From positions 434,001 to 498,000 of the forward strand of contig NZ_BBVD01000005.1 in NCBI RefSeq assembly GCF_000964545.1: DNA of 64,000 nt, given 5' to 3'. This DNA comes from Comamonas thiooxydans. GTDB lineage: Bacteria; Pseudomonadota; Gammaproteobacteria; Burkholderiales; Burkholderiaceae_C. The position numbers and the translations under genes are program-made. The notes beneath the pieces were generated by a model. That model was not told the DNA's origin. It made no database searches and was given only the letters and a program-made list of their open reading frames with translations. This document shows positions 1-9,438 of the stretch, one piece after another (position 1 is the first letter of the stretch; the number at the start of each line of letters is the position of its first letter).

Positions 1-457
1 GCTGGTGGGCAAGCAGCGCGCCCAGCTGCAGCGCGTGACCGATGCCCTCCAGAACGTGAGCCACAAACCCAAGGTCTTTGTGTTTGACAGCGGTACAGAC
101 ATCCCCGTCACCACGGGCCGCTATGCCATGCCCCAGGCCATGATCGAGGCCGCGGGCGCAACGAATATCTTTGACGATCTGGACAGCAGCTGGATGCGCG
201 GCAACTGGGAAGACGTGATTGCCCGCGAACCGGACTGGATAGTCATCGTCGATAACGACAGACCCGTGACCGACGGCAAACGCCAGTTTCTGCTGGCCAA
301 GCCCGAGCTGGCCCACCTCAAGGCCATACGCGAGCAAAAGTTCGTGCTGCTGGAGTTTGCCGAGGCAACGCCAGGCCCGCGCAATGTCGCCGCCACCCTG
401 CGCCTGGCCCATGCGCTGCACCCTGAGCAGATACCCGAGCAGGTGAGCGAGCCATGA
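1..457 (+). CDS. ABC transporter substrate-binding protein, BtuF-like (5' truncated by window)
   Basis: C-terminal half of a periplasmic binding protein of the class used for vitamin B12, heme or siderophore uptake; about 150 residues are visible and the frame is open to the window edge, so the true start lies upstream. The visible part fits the second lobe of the fold: a segment around YAMPQAMIEAAGATNIFDD is typical of the place where these proteins describe the ligand site, followed by a 'REPDWIVIVDN' strand. The stop overlaps the next start as ATGA, coupling it to the permease. Position at the head of a B12 locus suggests a corrinoid or cobalt-related ligand, but the ligand is inferred from context only. 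Confidence 0.8.
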   Translation, partial: LVGKQRAQLQRVTDALQNVSHKPKVFVFDSGTDIPVTTGRYAMPQAMIEAAGATNIFDDLDSSWMRGNWEDVIAREPDWIVIVDNDRPVTDGKRQFLLAKPELAHLKAIREQKFVLLEFAEATPGPRNVAATLRLAHALHPEQIPEQVSEP

Positions 458-1590
458 TGCAGACCGCCGAGCACCCAAGCAGTGCGGCTTCGGTCAGCGC
501 AACCGCCAATGCTTTCTCGGCCCAGCGCCATCAACTGGCACTGTGGCTGGCGGCGTTGATCGCGCTGCTGCTGCTTTCGCTCACGCTAGCCATCACGCTG
601 GGGCCGGTGCGCATGGCGCCGCAACTGGCATGGCAGATCACGGCGCATGAAATAGGCCTGCAGCTCAACAGCCTGGGCTTGAACTTTGGCGGGTCCGGAG
701 GTGACTGGACCGTGGCCCAGCAGCAAATCGTCTGGCGCGTGCGCCTGCCGCGCGTGCTGCTCGCCGCTCTGGCCGGAGCAGGACTGGCCGTGGTGGGCGT
801 GGCCATGCAAGCCATGGTGCGCAACCCCTTGGCCGACCCCTATCTGCTGGGCGTGTCGTCTGGCGCTTCGGTAGGCGCGGTCAGCGTGCTGGCCTTTGGC
901 ACACTGGCCTTTGCGGGCGAGTTGGCCCTGCCGCTGGGCGCTTTTGGCGGCGCGCTGGCCGCCTGCACCACGGTGTATTTTCTCGCCCATGCCCACGGCA
1001 GGCTACTGGCCTCGCGCCTGATTCTGGGCGGCGTGGCCATTGCCTACTGCCTGGGCGGCGTCACCAGCCTGATCGTGCTCACGGCCGATCAGCGCGAACT
1101 GGCCAACTCGGTGCTGACCTGGACACTGGGCAGCCTGGCCGGCACGCGCTGGGACGAGCTGGGTCTGCCAGCCTTGCTGCTGCTGGCGGGCGTGGTGCTG
1201 CTGCTGACGCAGGCGCGCTCACTCAATGCCCTGCTCGCAGGCGAAGAAACCGCCATGACGCTGGGCGTGGACACCACGCGCACCAGGCGCTGGCTGTTTG
1301 TACTGGTCTCCCTGGTCACCGGCGTGCTGGTGGCGCTGACAGGCCCAATCGGCTTCGTGGGCCTCATCGTGCCCCATGTCACGCGCATGCTTGTGGGGGC
1401 CGAGCATCGCAGCGTGCTGCCCGTGGCGGCGCTGGTTGGCGCCATCTTTCTGGTCTGGGTCGATGTGTTCTCGCGCATCAGCTTTGCTCCGGCCGAGGTG
1501 CCTGTGGGCGTCATCACCTCGCTGCTGGGCGGCCCCTTCTTTGTCTGGATGCTGTGCCGCAAGAATGCCCGGGAAAGGCTGAGCCTGTGA
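454..1590 (+). CDS. FecCD/BtuC-family ABC transporter permease
   Basis: Inner-membrane permease of 378 residues, the usual size for a BtuC/FecCD subunit, with about ten hydrophobic segments. Diagnostic FecCD motifs are visible: RLPRVLLAALAGAGLAVVG near residue 95, RNPLADPYLLGVSSGAS near 123, and GFVGLIVPHVTRMLVG near 300. The start overlaps the upstream stop (ATGA at 454-457) and the stop overlaps the next gene (TGATG at 1588-1592), so the binding protein, permease and ATPase form one translationally coupled importer. Since a second BtuFCD set lies at 39451-42196, this locus carries two corrinoid-type importers. The substrate cannot be read from sequence. Confidence 0.9.
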   Translation: MMQTAEHPSSAASVSATANAFSAQRHQLALWLAALIALLLLSLTLAITLGPVRMAPQLAWQITAHEIGLQLNSLGLNFGGSGGDWTVAQQQIVWRVRLPRVLLAALAGAGLAVVGVAMQAMVRNPLADPYLLGVSSGASVGAVSVLAFGTLAFAGELALPLGAFGGALAACTTVYFLAHAHGRLLASRLILGGVAIAYCLGGVTSLIVLTADQRELANSVLTWTLGSLAGTRWDELGLPALLLLAGVVLLLTQARSLNALLAGEETAMTLGVDTTRTRRWLFVLVSLVTGVLVALTGPIGFVGLIVPHVTRMLVGAEHRSVLPVAALVGAIFLVWVDVFSRISFAPAEVPVGVITSLLGGPFFVWMLCRKNARERLSL

Positions 1591-2405
1591 TGTTCCAAGC
1601 CCATCAAGCTCAGGCGCCCAGCCAGTGCGAGCTGCTTTTGCAGGCCAGTCAGCTCAACTTTCAGGCCGCAGCGGCGCATATCGTGCGTGATGTCAGCCTG
1701 CAAGTGGCGCGTGGCCAGTTCGTGGGCCTGCTCGGGCCCAACGGCAGTGGCAAGTCCACGCTGCTGCGCATGATCTACCGCATCCTCAGACCCGCCAGCG
1801 GCACGGTCTGTATGCAGGAGCGCGACGTCTGGCGGCACAGTGCCCGCGACAACGCCCGTGCCATGGCCGTGCTGGCACAGGAAAATGCCAGCGAGTTCGA
1901 TCTGCGCGTGCGCGATGTGGTGCTGATGGGACGCACGCCGCACCAAAGCGCCTTTGACAAAGACAGCGCGCAAGACTTTGCCATCGTCGCCCAGTCGCTT
2001 GCGCGGGTGCAGGCCCAGCCACTGGCCGAGCGCATGTTTTCCACGCTCTCGGGCGGTGAGAAGCAGCGCGTGCTCATGGCCCGCGCACTGGCCCAACAAG
2101 CGCCACTGCTGGTGCTGGATGAGCCCACCAACCACCTCGACGTGCGCCACCAGTTCGAGCTGATGAACCTGATTCGCGGCCTGAGCCTGACCACTTTGGC
2201 CGCTCTGCACGAGCTGCCGCTGGCCGCGCACTACTGCGACCGCATCTACCTTTTGCAGCACGGTGCACTGGTGGCGCAAGGCACTCCGACCGAAGTGCTG
2301 ACGCCAGAGACCATTGCCCGTGTCTACGGCGTGCGCGCCCAGGTGCACACCAGCGCACGCACGGGCAAGCCCGTGATCGAATTCATGCCGGATGAGCTGC
2401 TATGA
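1590..2405 (+). CDS. ABC transporter ATP-binding protein (FecE/BtuD type)
   Basis: ATPase subunit of the preceding importer, 271 residues from the ATG at 1590. The open frame extends upstream to 1554, but the ATG at 1590 overlaps the permease stop and gives a normal length. Walker A is GPNGSGKST (residues 49-57), the signature is LSGGEKQR (about 153-160), and Walker B is LLVLDEPTNHLD (about 173-184). The H-loop histidine is in the 'LAALHELPLAA' segment. All catalytic elements are intact, so an active importer ATPase is expected. The stop overlaps the next gene by 4 bp. Confidence 0.9.
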   Translation: MFQAHQAQAPSQCELLLQASQLNFQAAAAHIVRDVSLQVARGQFVGLLGPNGSGKSTLLRMIYRILRPASGTVCMQERDVWRHSARDNARAMAVLAQENASEFDLRVRDVVLMGRTPHQSAFDKDSAQDFAIVAQSLARVQAQPLAERMFSTLSGGEKQRVLMARALAQQAPLLVLDEPTNHLDVRHQFELMNLIRGLSLTTLAALHELPLAAHYCDRIYLLQHGALVAQGTPTEVLTPETIARVYGVRAQVHTSARTGKPVIEFMPDELL

Positions 2406-3232
2406 CCCAGACCTGCACTGAGCCCACGCCCTCTTTACCTGCAGCCAACGCCGGCCTGGCCATCGTGGTGCTCAGCCGCGGTGCGGCCTATGCGGGCGGC
2501 CTGACGGAACTGAGCGATCTGGCAACGCAGCTTGAGGCCCGGCTGGCTGCCGCACAAACGCCTGTGCTGCGTGTGCAACCCGCCTTTGTGGACCGAGCAC
2601 AGCCTGCCTTGCCCGAAGCGCTGGACCTGTGCGCCGATGCCGATCAGATATTGATCCTGCCCGTCATGGTGCCCGACGAGCCTTCGCTGCGCCGCTGGCT
2701 GCACAAGCTCATCATGCGCTGGCGCGCCAAGCAACAGGCTGGAGGGCAACCCGGCAAATACGCCCCTCGCATCGTTTTTGCTCAACCCCTGCTGCAGTTG
2801 CCGGCGTTGGCCGAGCTGCTGGCCGCCACCATTCCCAGCGCGCTGCAACAGCCCGATGTGCCGCAATTGCTGGCCGATGAAGACTGGGAGCGCGACCCCA
2901 AAGCCTGGTCTCAAGTGCCGGAGCACCAGCACCATGTGCTGTGGTGCGTGGGCCCACGCTGCGCGGCCAAGGGAGCCGTCGCGCTGTGGCCGCAACTGGC
3001 ACGCACCGTGCAGCAAAACCCGCTGCTCAAAAAGCAGGTGATGCTGCTGCAAACCAGCTGCCAGTACCCGTGCAACCACGGCCCGCTGATGATTGCCTAC
3101 CCCGAAGGCGTGTGGTACGGCCCCATGGATGCCACGACGATCGAGCCCGTGCTGACAGCCCATGTGCAGCAGCATGACTGCCCCCACGAACACCTGCGCG
3201 TGCATGGGCCACAGCCCGCACTGCACGAATAA
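2402..3232 (+). CDS. CbiX-like domain fused to a thioredoxin-fold [2Fe-2S] ferredoxin
   Basis: A 276-residue two-part protein. Residues about 20-150 resemble the CbiX/SirB chelatase fold, but the strand-1 position that carries the metal-binding histidine (HGS in CbiX) reads SRGA, so chelatase activity is doubtful. Residues about 178-255 resemble thioredoxin-like [2Fe-2S] ferredoxins, with a four-cysteine set Cys182-x4-Cys187 and Cys220-x3-Cys224 (CQYPC). It overlaps the ATPase gene upstream and precedes cobW by 48 bp. Role inferred from context: electron delivery or cobalt/corrinoid handling next to the chelatase. The domain reading is mine; the function is unproven. Confidence 0.7.
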   Translation: MTQTCTEPTPSLPAANAGLAIVVLSRGAAYAGGLTELSDLATQLEARLAAAQTPVLRVQPAFVDRAQPALPEALDLCADADQILILPVMVPDEPSLRRWLHKLIMRWRAKQQAGGQPGKYAPRIVFAQPLLQLPALAELLAATIPSALQQPDVPQLLADEDWERDPKAWSQVPEHQHHVLWCVGPRCAAKGAVALWPQLARTVQQNPLLKKQVMLLQTSCQYPCNHGPLMIAYPEGVWYGPMDATTIEPVLTAHVQQHDCPHEHLRVHGPQPALHE

Positions 3233-3280
3233 GTTTTACCTGTTGAATTTCCCTGTTGATCCCCATCCGGAGAGTGATCC

Positions 3281-4327
3281 ATGCAAACCACCAAAATCCC
3301 CGCCACCATCGTCACCGGTTTTCTCGGCAGCGGCAAGACCACGCTGATGCGCCATATTCTCGAGCAGGCCAAGGGCCTGCGCGTGGCGGTCATCGTCAAC
3401 GAGTTCGGCGAACTGGGCATTGACGGCGAAATCCTCAAGACCTGCGCCATAGGCTGCAAGGAAGAAGGCGGCGCAGACGGCCAGATCTACGAGCTGGCCA
3501 ACGGCTGCATGTGCTGCACCGTGCAGGAAGAGTTCTTCCCCGTCATGAAGGCCCTGGCAGAACGCCGCGCCGACATCGATGTGCTGCTGATCGAGACCAG
3601 CGGCCTGGCCCTGCCCAAGCCCCTGGTCCAGGCCTTCCAGTGGCCCGACATTGCCAATGTCTTCACCGTCGATTCGGTGGTCACCGTGGTCGACACGCCC
3701 GCTGCGGCTGCCGGCCAGTTTGCCCATGACCCGCATGCTGTCGACGAGCAGCGTCAGGCCGACCCCAATCTGGACCATGACGCCAGCCTGCATGAGCTGT
3801 TCGAGGATCAGCTCTCGGCCGCCGACCTGGTGGTGCTGTCCAAAGCCGATCTGGTCACGGCCGAACAACTCGGTCAGGTGCGAGCCCTGGTGGCCGAAGA
3901 AGTACCTGCCAGCGTGAAGATGATCGAAGCCGTGCAGGGCCAGGTGCCCCTGAACGTGCTGCTGGGCCAGCATCGCGCCGCCGAGCTGTCGATCGACGAC
4001 AAGCACAGCCACCATGACCATGACGAAGACCATGACCACGATGCCTTCGACTCCTTGCACCTCGACCTGGGTGCCGTGGACCGCGACCGCCTGATGCAGG
4101 CCTTGCAGTCCATCGTTGAGCAACATGGCGTGCTGCGCGTCAAGGGCTTTGCCGCTCTGCCTGGCAAGAAGATGCGTCTGCTGGTGCAGGGCGTGGGCCG
4201 CCGTTTTGATGCCTATTTCGACCGTGCCTGGGCCGACGGCGAAGCTGCGGCCACGCGTCTGGTGTTCATCGGCAAGCAGCTGGACGCCGCCATGTTGCGC
4301 CAGGCCTTGATGGGCGCCCAGGCATAA
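3281..4327 (+). CDS. cobW: Cobalamin biosynthesis protein CobW (zinc/cobalt GTPase)
   Basis: COG0523-family GTPase of 348 residues thought to supply metal to the cobaltochelatase. The G1 loop is GFLGSGKTTL (residues 13-22), the metal-binding CMCC motif is at residues 76-79, and a histidine/aspartate-rich loop (HSHHDHDEDHDHD) lies near 240. The CobW C-terminal domain follows. The N-terminal strand reads IPATIVTGFLGSGKTT as in authentic CobW. Start supported by a GGAGAG-type sequence 8-10 bases before the ATG. It sits immediately upstream of cobN, as is common in aerobic B12 clusters. Paralogues in the family serve zinc homeostasis, but this neighbourhood favours cobalt. Confidence 0.93.
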   Translation: MQTTKIPATIVTGFLGSGKTTLMRHILEQAKGLRVAVIVNEFGELGIDGEILKTCAIGCKEEGGADGQIYELANGCMCCTVQEEFFPVMKALAERRADIDVLLIETSGLALPKPLVQAFQWPDIANVFTVDSVVTVVDTPAAAAGQFAHDPHAVDEQRQADPNLDHDASLHELFEDQLSAADLVVLSKADLVTAEQLGQVRALVAEEVPASVKMIEAVQGQVPLNVLLGQHRAAELSIDDKHSHHDHDEDHDHDAFDSLHLDLGAVDRDRLMQALQSIVEQHGVLRVKGFAALPGKKMRLLVQGVGRRFDAYFDRAWADGEAAATRLVFIGKQLDAAMLRQALMGAQA

Positions 4328-4335
4328 AATCCAAG

Positions 4336-4387
4336 CAAAATCGGCCTCTATCGCTTTACTGGCAAGCGGATAAAGCTATCTTTTTGA
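4336..4387 (+). repeat. Comamonadaceae-type intergenic dyad, copy A
   Basis: Low-GC imperfect dyad between cobW and cobN: AAAATCGGCCTCTATCGCTT on the left and AAGCGGATAAAGCTATCTTT on the right. It ends just before the cobN start codon, so it forms the cobN 5' untranslated region. Its order of motifs matches copies at 10101-10153, 31358-31410 and 39386-39437 in this window. Confidence 0.65.
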
Positions 4388-4390
4388 ATC

Positions 4391-7300
4391 ATGCACCTGC
4401 TCAGCTCCCGCCCCGGCGGCTTTGTCGAAGACGACAGCATCATCACCCGTCTGGACCAGACGCCTGCAGACATGGTGGTGCTCAGCTCTGCCGACACCAC
4501 GCTGTCGCTGCTGGCCGATGCCTACCGGATGTGGCTACAGGCCGAGCCCCGGGCCGGGGGTTCCACGCCCACGCTGCGCCTGGCCAACCTGCTGCATCTG
4601 CGCCAGAGCGCCTCGCTCGATCTGTATATCGACGAGGTGCTGCAGCATGCCAGGCTGGTCATCGTCGATCATCTGGGAGCCGAGTCCACCTGGCCCTACG
4701 GCATCGAGCAGCTGCAAAAGCTGGCGCGCCGCAAGGGCCAGAAGCTGGCCATGTTCTCGGGCGACAACCAGGAAGATCCCGAACTGCTGGCCAAAGGCAC
4801 GCTGGAGCCCGAGCAAAGCCGTGCGCTGTGGCAATACCTGCGCGCCGGCGGCCTGGGCAATGCACGCGAGTTCCTGCGCATGGCGGCAGCCTGGGGCCTG
4901 AACCAGGGCCGCGAGGGAGCGCCCGTGCGGGTGCTGCCCCCCGTGGCCGTGCATGTGCCTCAAGCCTGGCTGGCCGACGATGCTGGGCATCTTCCGGGCC
5001 TGGACGACCTGCAGGCACGCTGGACGCCCGGCGCCCCCGTGGCCATGCTGGTCTTCTACCGCTCGCATCTGCTGGCGGCCAATACCGAGGCCTTCGATGC
5101 CATGGCCGACGCCCTGCTCGCGCGCGGCCTGAACCCGCTGCCGCTGGCCCTGGAGTCGCTCAAGGACGGGCTGTGCCTGCAGACGCTGCGCTCCCTGTGC
5201 ATCACCCACCAGGTGCAGATCATTCTCAACACCACGGCGTTTGCGGCCCTCGGAGAACATGCGCGCACCGGCGAGGCGGCCGACGCGCTGGCCGGCGACA
5301 TTCCCGTGCTGCAGGTGATTGCCAGCGGCAGCAACCGCGAGGACTGGCTGGCCGACAGCCAGGGCCTGCGCCCGCGCGACATTGCCATGCAGGTGGTGCT
5401 GCCCGAGATGGACGGTCGCATCATGACGCGCGCCATGAGCTTCAAAGGCCTGGCCCATCGCTGCGAGCTGACGCAAACCGATGTGATCAGCTACCAGGCC
5501 GAGCCCGACCGCATTGCCTGGATTGCCGAGCTGGCCTGGCGCTGGTGCCAGCTGCGCAGCAAGCCTGCGGCTCAGAAGAAAGCCGCGCTGATACTGGCCA
5601 ACTACCCGGGCAGCGAGGCACGCATGGGCAGCGGCGTGGGTCTCGATACGCCGGAATCCGTCATTGCCCTGCTGGATCAGCTGGCACGCGACGGCTGGCA
5701 ACTGGGGGATGCTGCTGCGCGGCCCGACTCCGGCCTGGCGCTGATGGGCCTGCTGCAACAAGGCATTGCCAATGACCCAAAAAAATGGCCGCTGCGTCCT
5801 GCAAGCCAGGGCTATTCGCTGCAGGCCTATCAACAGCGTCTGGCACAGCTGCCCGGCGATATGGCCCAGGCCATAGCCGAGCGCTGGGGAGCGCCCGAGC
5901 AAGACCCCATGCTGCGCGATGGCTGGTTCATGATTGCCGGCCTGCAGCTGGGCCATGTCTTTGTCGGCATACAGCCCGCACGTTCTCTCGACGGGCGCAA
6001 TGACTACGCCAGCTACCACGACGCCGAGCTGGTGCCGCCCCATCACTATCTGGCGTTCTACTTCTGGCTGCGCGATGTGTTTGGCGTGGACGCCATGGTC
6101 CATGTGGGCAAGCATGGCAATCTGGAATGGCTGCCGGGCAAGAGCCTCGCGCTGTCGCAGCAATGCTGGCCCGATGCCATTCTCGGCCCGCTGCCGCATG
6201 TCTACCCCTTCATCGTCAACGACCCCGGCGAAGGGGCTCAGGCCAAGCGCCGCAGCCAGGCCGTCATCATCGACCATCTGATGCCGCCGCTCACGCGCGC
6301 CGAAAACCACGGCCCCATGCAGGAGCTGGAACGCCTGGTGGACGAGTACTACGAAGCCCTGCTGGTCGATCTGCGCCGCTCCGGCATGCTGCGCAAGCAG
6401 ATTCTGGACTGCGCCAGACAGCAGGATCTGCTGCGCGAACTCGGCCTCGAAGCGGCGGGCGCGCAGCCCGGTGCCGACGAGCTGCTGCTGGAACGCATCG
6501 ATGCCTATCTGTGCGAACTCAAGGAAACCCAGATCCGCGATGGCCTGCATATCTTCGGCAGCTCGCCACAGGGCCAGTTGCGCGAATCCACCCTGCTCTC
6601 GCTGGCACGCTATCCCGGCAATGTCGGCAGCGAGCAAGGCCTGCTCAATGCGCTGACAGCCGACCTGCTGCCGGCCATGGACTGGAACCCGCTGGACATG
6701 GATGCCGCAGCCCCCTGGAACGGCCTGCGCCCGGCCGCGTTGCAGCAGCAGGATGCCGGCACCTGGCGCCATGGCGGCGACACGCGCGAGCGGCTCGAGC
6801 TGCTGGCCCTGCAGGTCATTGCCAATCCCACGCTGGCCCGCGACTGGCCGCACACACTACAAGTGCTGACGCGCATAGAGCAGCAGATTGCACCGTCACT
6901 GGATGCCTGCGGCCCGCAGGAACTGCTGCAGTTCTCGCAAGCACTGCAAGGACGCTTTGTTCCACCCGGCCCCAGCGGCTCACCCTCGCGCGGGCGCTGC
7001 GACACCTTGCCCACAGGGCGGAACTTCTACACCGTGGACACCCGTGCCATCCCCACCCAGACCGCCTGGGCACTGGGGCAGCAGTCCGCGCAGCGCGTGC
7101 TGGAGCGTTATCTGCAGGAGCATGGCGAATATCCACAGGCCATCGGTCTTTCCGTATGGGGAACAGCCACCATGCGTACCGGCGGTGACGATATCGCCCA
7201 GGCCTTTGCCCTGATCGGGGTTCGTCCCAAATGGGCGGCCGGCAGCCAGCGCGTGACCGACTTTGAAGTCATTCCCGCCGTGGGGCTGCGTCGCCCGCGT

Positions 7301-8227
7301 GTCGACGTGACCTTGCGCATCAGCGGCTTCTTCCGCGATGCCTTTCCCAACGTGGTGCAGATGTTCGATGCCGCGGTGCGTGCCGTGGCCGAGCTCGATG
7401 AGGACGCCGAGGACAACCCCATCCGCGCGCGCGTGCTGCGAGATACGCAGGCTGCCGTGGATCAGGGCCTGAGCGCCGACGCGGCCCGCGAACAGGCGTT
7501 GTGGCGCGTTTTCGGAGCGCCCACCGGCAGCTATGGTGCCAGCATGCATGAGATGCTGCGTAGCGGCCAGTGGACCGACGCGGGCGACTTTGCACGCCAC
7601 TATCTGCACTGGGGAGCCTATGCCTACGGCCAGCAGGCCGATGGCGTGCCGGCCCGCGCCGCGCTGGAGCAGCGTCTGCAGACACTCGATGTGGTTCTAC
7701 AGAACCAGGACAGCCGCGAGCATGACCTGCTGGACTCCAGCGAGTACTACCAGCATCAGGGCGGCATGGTGGCGGCAGTGCGGCACCTGGGCGGCAGCGA
7801 CCCTGCCGTCTATCATGGCGACCACGGCAATCCTCAGTCTGCCAGGATTCGCTCCCTGGCCGAGGAGATCGGCCGCGTGGTGCGCGCCCGCGTCACCAAC
7901 CCCAAGTGGATTGCGGGCGCCATGCGCCACGGCTACAAGGGCGGCTTCGAGATGGCGGCGACGGTGGATTATCTGTTCGGCTTCGATGCCACCACCGCGC
8001 TGGTCTCGGACCAGCATTACGCCATGGTCACCCAGGCCTATGTGGAAGATGAGAGCGTGCGCCAGTTTCTGCGCCAGCACAATCCACAGGCGCTGGGAGA
8101 TATCGTCTCGCGCCTGCTGGAAGCCATAGACCGCGGCATGTGGGAGCAGCCCGGCGAGCATCGCCAGAGCCTGCTGACCCAGATGCTGGAGCACGAAGAA
8201 TTCATGGAAGGACAGGTTTCCCAATGA
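4391..8227 (+). CDS. cobN: Cobaltochelatase subunit CobN
   Basis: Large subunit of aerobic cobaltochelatase, which inserts Co2+ into hydrogenobyrinic acid a,c-diamide. At 1278 residues it matches the normal CobN/BchH length. Recognisable family segments include WGAPEQDPMLRDGWFMIAGLQ near residue 500, the YHDAELVPPHHYLAFYFWLRD / MVHVGKHGNLEWLPGKSLAL block near 540-590, and GQLRESTLLSLARYPGN near 725. The ATG at 4391 gives a MHLLSSRPGG beginning typical of the family. The stop overlaps the following chelatase gene by 4 bp. The partner subunits are ChlI/ChlD-like rather than CobS/CobT, making this the hybrid type of cobaltochelatase. Confidence 0.95.
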   Translation: MHLLSSRPGGFVEDDSIITRLDQTPADMVVLSSADTTLSLLADAYRMWLQAEPRAGGSTPTLRLANLLHLRQSASLDLYIDEVLQHARLVIVDHLGAESTWPYGIEQLQKLARRKGQKLAMFSGDNQEDPELLAKGTLEPEQSRALWQYLRAGGLGNAREFLRMAAAWGLNQGREGAPVRVLPPVAVHVPQAWLADDAGHLPGLDDLQARWTPGAPVAMLVFYRSHLLAANTEAFDAMADALLARGLNPLPLALESLKDGLCLQTLRSLCITHQVQIILNTTAFAALGEHARTGEAADALAGDIPVLQVIASGSNREDWLADSQGLRPRDIAMQVVLPEMDGRIMTRAMSFKGLAHRCELTQTDVISYQAEPDRIAWIAELAWRWCQLRSKPAAQKKAALILANYPGSEARMGSGVGLDTPESVIALLDQLARDGWQLGDAAARPDSGLALMGLLQQGIANDPKKWPLRPASQGYSLQAYQQRLAQLPGDMAQAIAERWGAPEQDPMLRDGWFMIAGLQLGHVFVGIQPARSLDGRNDYASYHDAELVPPHHYLAFYFWLRDVFGVDAMVHVGKHGNLEWLPGKSLALSQQCWPDAILGPLPHVYPFIVNDPGEGAQAKRRSQAVIIDHLMPPLTRAENHGPMQELERLVDEYYEALLVDLRRSGMLRKQILDCARQQDLLRELGLEAAGAQPGADELLLERIDAYLCELKETQIRDGLHIFGSSPQGQLRESTLLSLARYPGNVGSEQGLLNALTADLLPAMDWNPLDMDAAAPWNGLRPAALQQQDAGTWRHGGDTRERLELLALQVIANPTLARDWPHTLQVLTRIEQQIAPSLDACGPQELLQFSQALQGRFVPPGPSGSPSRGRCDTLPTGRNFYTVDTRAIPTQTAWALGQQSAQRVLERYLQEHGEYPQAIGLSVWGTATMRTGGDDIAQAFALIGVRPKWAAGSQRVTDFEVIPAVGLRRPRVDVTLRISGFFRDAFPNVVQMFDAAVRAVAELDEDAEDNPIRARVLRDTQAAVDQGLSADAAREQALWRVFGAPTGSYGASMHEMLRSGQWTDAGDFARHYLHWGAYAYGQQADGVPARAALEQRLQTLDVVLQNQDSREHDLLDSSEYYQHQGGMVAAVRHLGGSDPAVYHGDHGNPQSARIRSLAEEIGRVVRARVTNPKWIAGAMRHGYKGGFEMAATVDYLFGFDATTALVSDQHYAMVTQAYVEDESVRQFLRQHNPQALGDIVSRLLEAIDRGMWEQPGEHRQSLLTQMLEHEEFMEGQVSQ

Positions 8228-9438
8228 GCCCGAACCACGATCCGGCACCCGTATTCCCACTCTCTGCCATACAGGGACAGCCCGCCCTCGTGCAGGCCCT
8301 GCTGCTCGCCGCGATAGAGCCGCAGCTGGGCGGCGTGCTGATTCGAGGCCCGCGCGGCACGGCCAAGTCCACGGCGGCCCGCGCGCTGGCGGACCTGCTG
8401 GCCCCTGCGCCCTTTGTCACCCTGCCGCTAGGCGCTTCCATCGAGCATGTGACCGGCAGTCTGGACCTGTCCAAAGCGCTCTCAGGCCACGAAGTGGGCT
8501 TCGCTCCGGGTCTGATTGCCAAGGCGCACGACGGCGTGCTCTATGTCGATGAAATCAATCTGCTGCCCGATGCCATCGTCGATGTGCTGCTTGATGTGGC
8601 GGCCTCCGGCATCAATCGCATAGAGCGCGACGGCATCTCGCACAGCCATGCCGCGCGCTTTGTGCTGATCGGCACCATGAACCCCGAGGAAGGCATGCTG
8701 CGGCCACAGTTGCTGGACCGACTGGGCCTTTGCGTGCAACTGGACAATGCCAATGATCCGCAACTGCGCAGCAGCATTGTCAAAGCCAGGCTACGCTTTG
8801 ATCAGGATCCCCAGGGCTTCGCCCGATCTCGTGCAACCGAGCAGCAGGAGATTCGCCAAAGGCTGACGCTGGCCCGCAGCCGTTGCCGCAATGCCTCGGA
8901 GCTGGCCTGGAGCGATGCCGTCCACGAGGCCGTGGCCCTGCAGTGCATTGCCGCCCAGGTCGACGGGCTGCGTGCCGACCTGGTCATGCTGCGCGCTGCA
9001 CGCGCCCTGGCGGCCTGGCAAGGCAGTCAGAGCATCACGCCCGCACATGTGTCCGAAGTCGCGCCACTGGTGCTGCAGCATCGCGCCAGCCAGCCAGATC
9101 CGGGCAGCTCCAGCCAGCTGCGGCAGCCCCCCGCAGCCACGCCTTCTGCCCAGCCGCCGGCAACGCCCGCCACACCGTCAGCCGCGGGCAGCTCAGCCCG
9201 CACAGAGCCCGATACCCAGGCACCAGCATCTCATTCACCGGCTACCCGCGAGCCCGGCGCCACCAGCTCCTTGCCTCAAGAGGCAGGCCCGAGCCTCGAA
9301 CAGCCGCCTGCCGGCTGGGGACAGGCTCAAGCCGTGAGCAGCGTCGTATTTGAGGCTCAACAGGCCGACGCCATGGCACAGGCAGCCCTGGAGGCCCTGG
9401 CCGCAAAAAAAGCCCGGGCCTCCGGTCCGCTGCGCTGA
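8224..9438 (+). CDS. chlD: ChlI/BchI-like AAA+ chelatase subunit (short, zero-frame product of a chlD-type gene)
   Basis: AAA+ motor of the cobaltochelatase, 404 residues from the ATG overlapping the cobN stop. Walker A is GPRGTAKST (residues 42-50), Walker B is VLYVDEINLL (about 105-114), and a sensor segment GTMNPEEG follows. Residues about 300-375 form a proline/alanine-rich linker of the kind that joins AAA and VWA domains in BchD/ChlD, not a normal end for ChlI. Just before its stop lies an A7 run (9405-9411) with an internal GGAGG 10 bases upstream and GC-rich inverted repeats downstream. The VWA frame is open in -1 across this point. Terminating here would give the small subunit; shifting gives a ~626-residue ChlD-like subunit. 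Confidence 0.9.
   Translation: MSPNHDPAPVFPLSAIQGQPALVQALLLAAIEPQLGGVLIRGPRGTAKSTAARALADLLAPAPFVTLPLGASIEHVTGSLDLSKALSGHEVGFAPGLIAKAHDGVLYVDEINLLPDAIVDVLLDVAASGINRIERDGISHSHAARFVLIGTMNPEEGMLRPQLLDRLGLCVQLDNANDPQLRSSIVKARLRFDQDPQGFARSRATEQQEIRQRLTLARSRCRNASELAWSDAVHEAVALQCIAAQVDGLRADLVMLRAARALAAWQGSQSITPAHVSEVAPLVLQHRASQPDPGSSSQLRQPPAATPSAQPPATPATPSAAGSSARTEPDTQAPASHSPATREPGATSSLPQEAGPSLEQPPAGWGQAQAVSSVVFEAQQADAMAQAALEALAAKKARASGPLR

Noticed and set aside
4535..6853. 772-codon minus-strand frame opposite cobN
   Set aside because: cobN is intact across it and the antisense translation is low-complexity Gln/His/Gly-rich sequence with no motifs.
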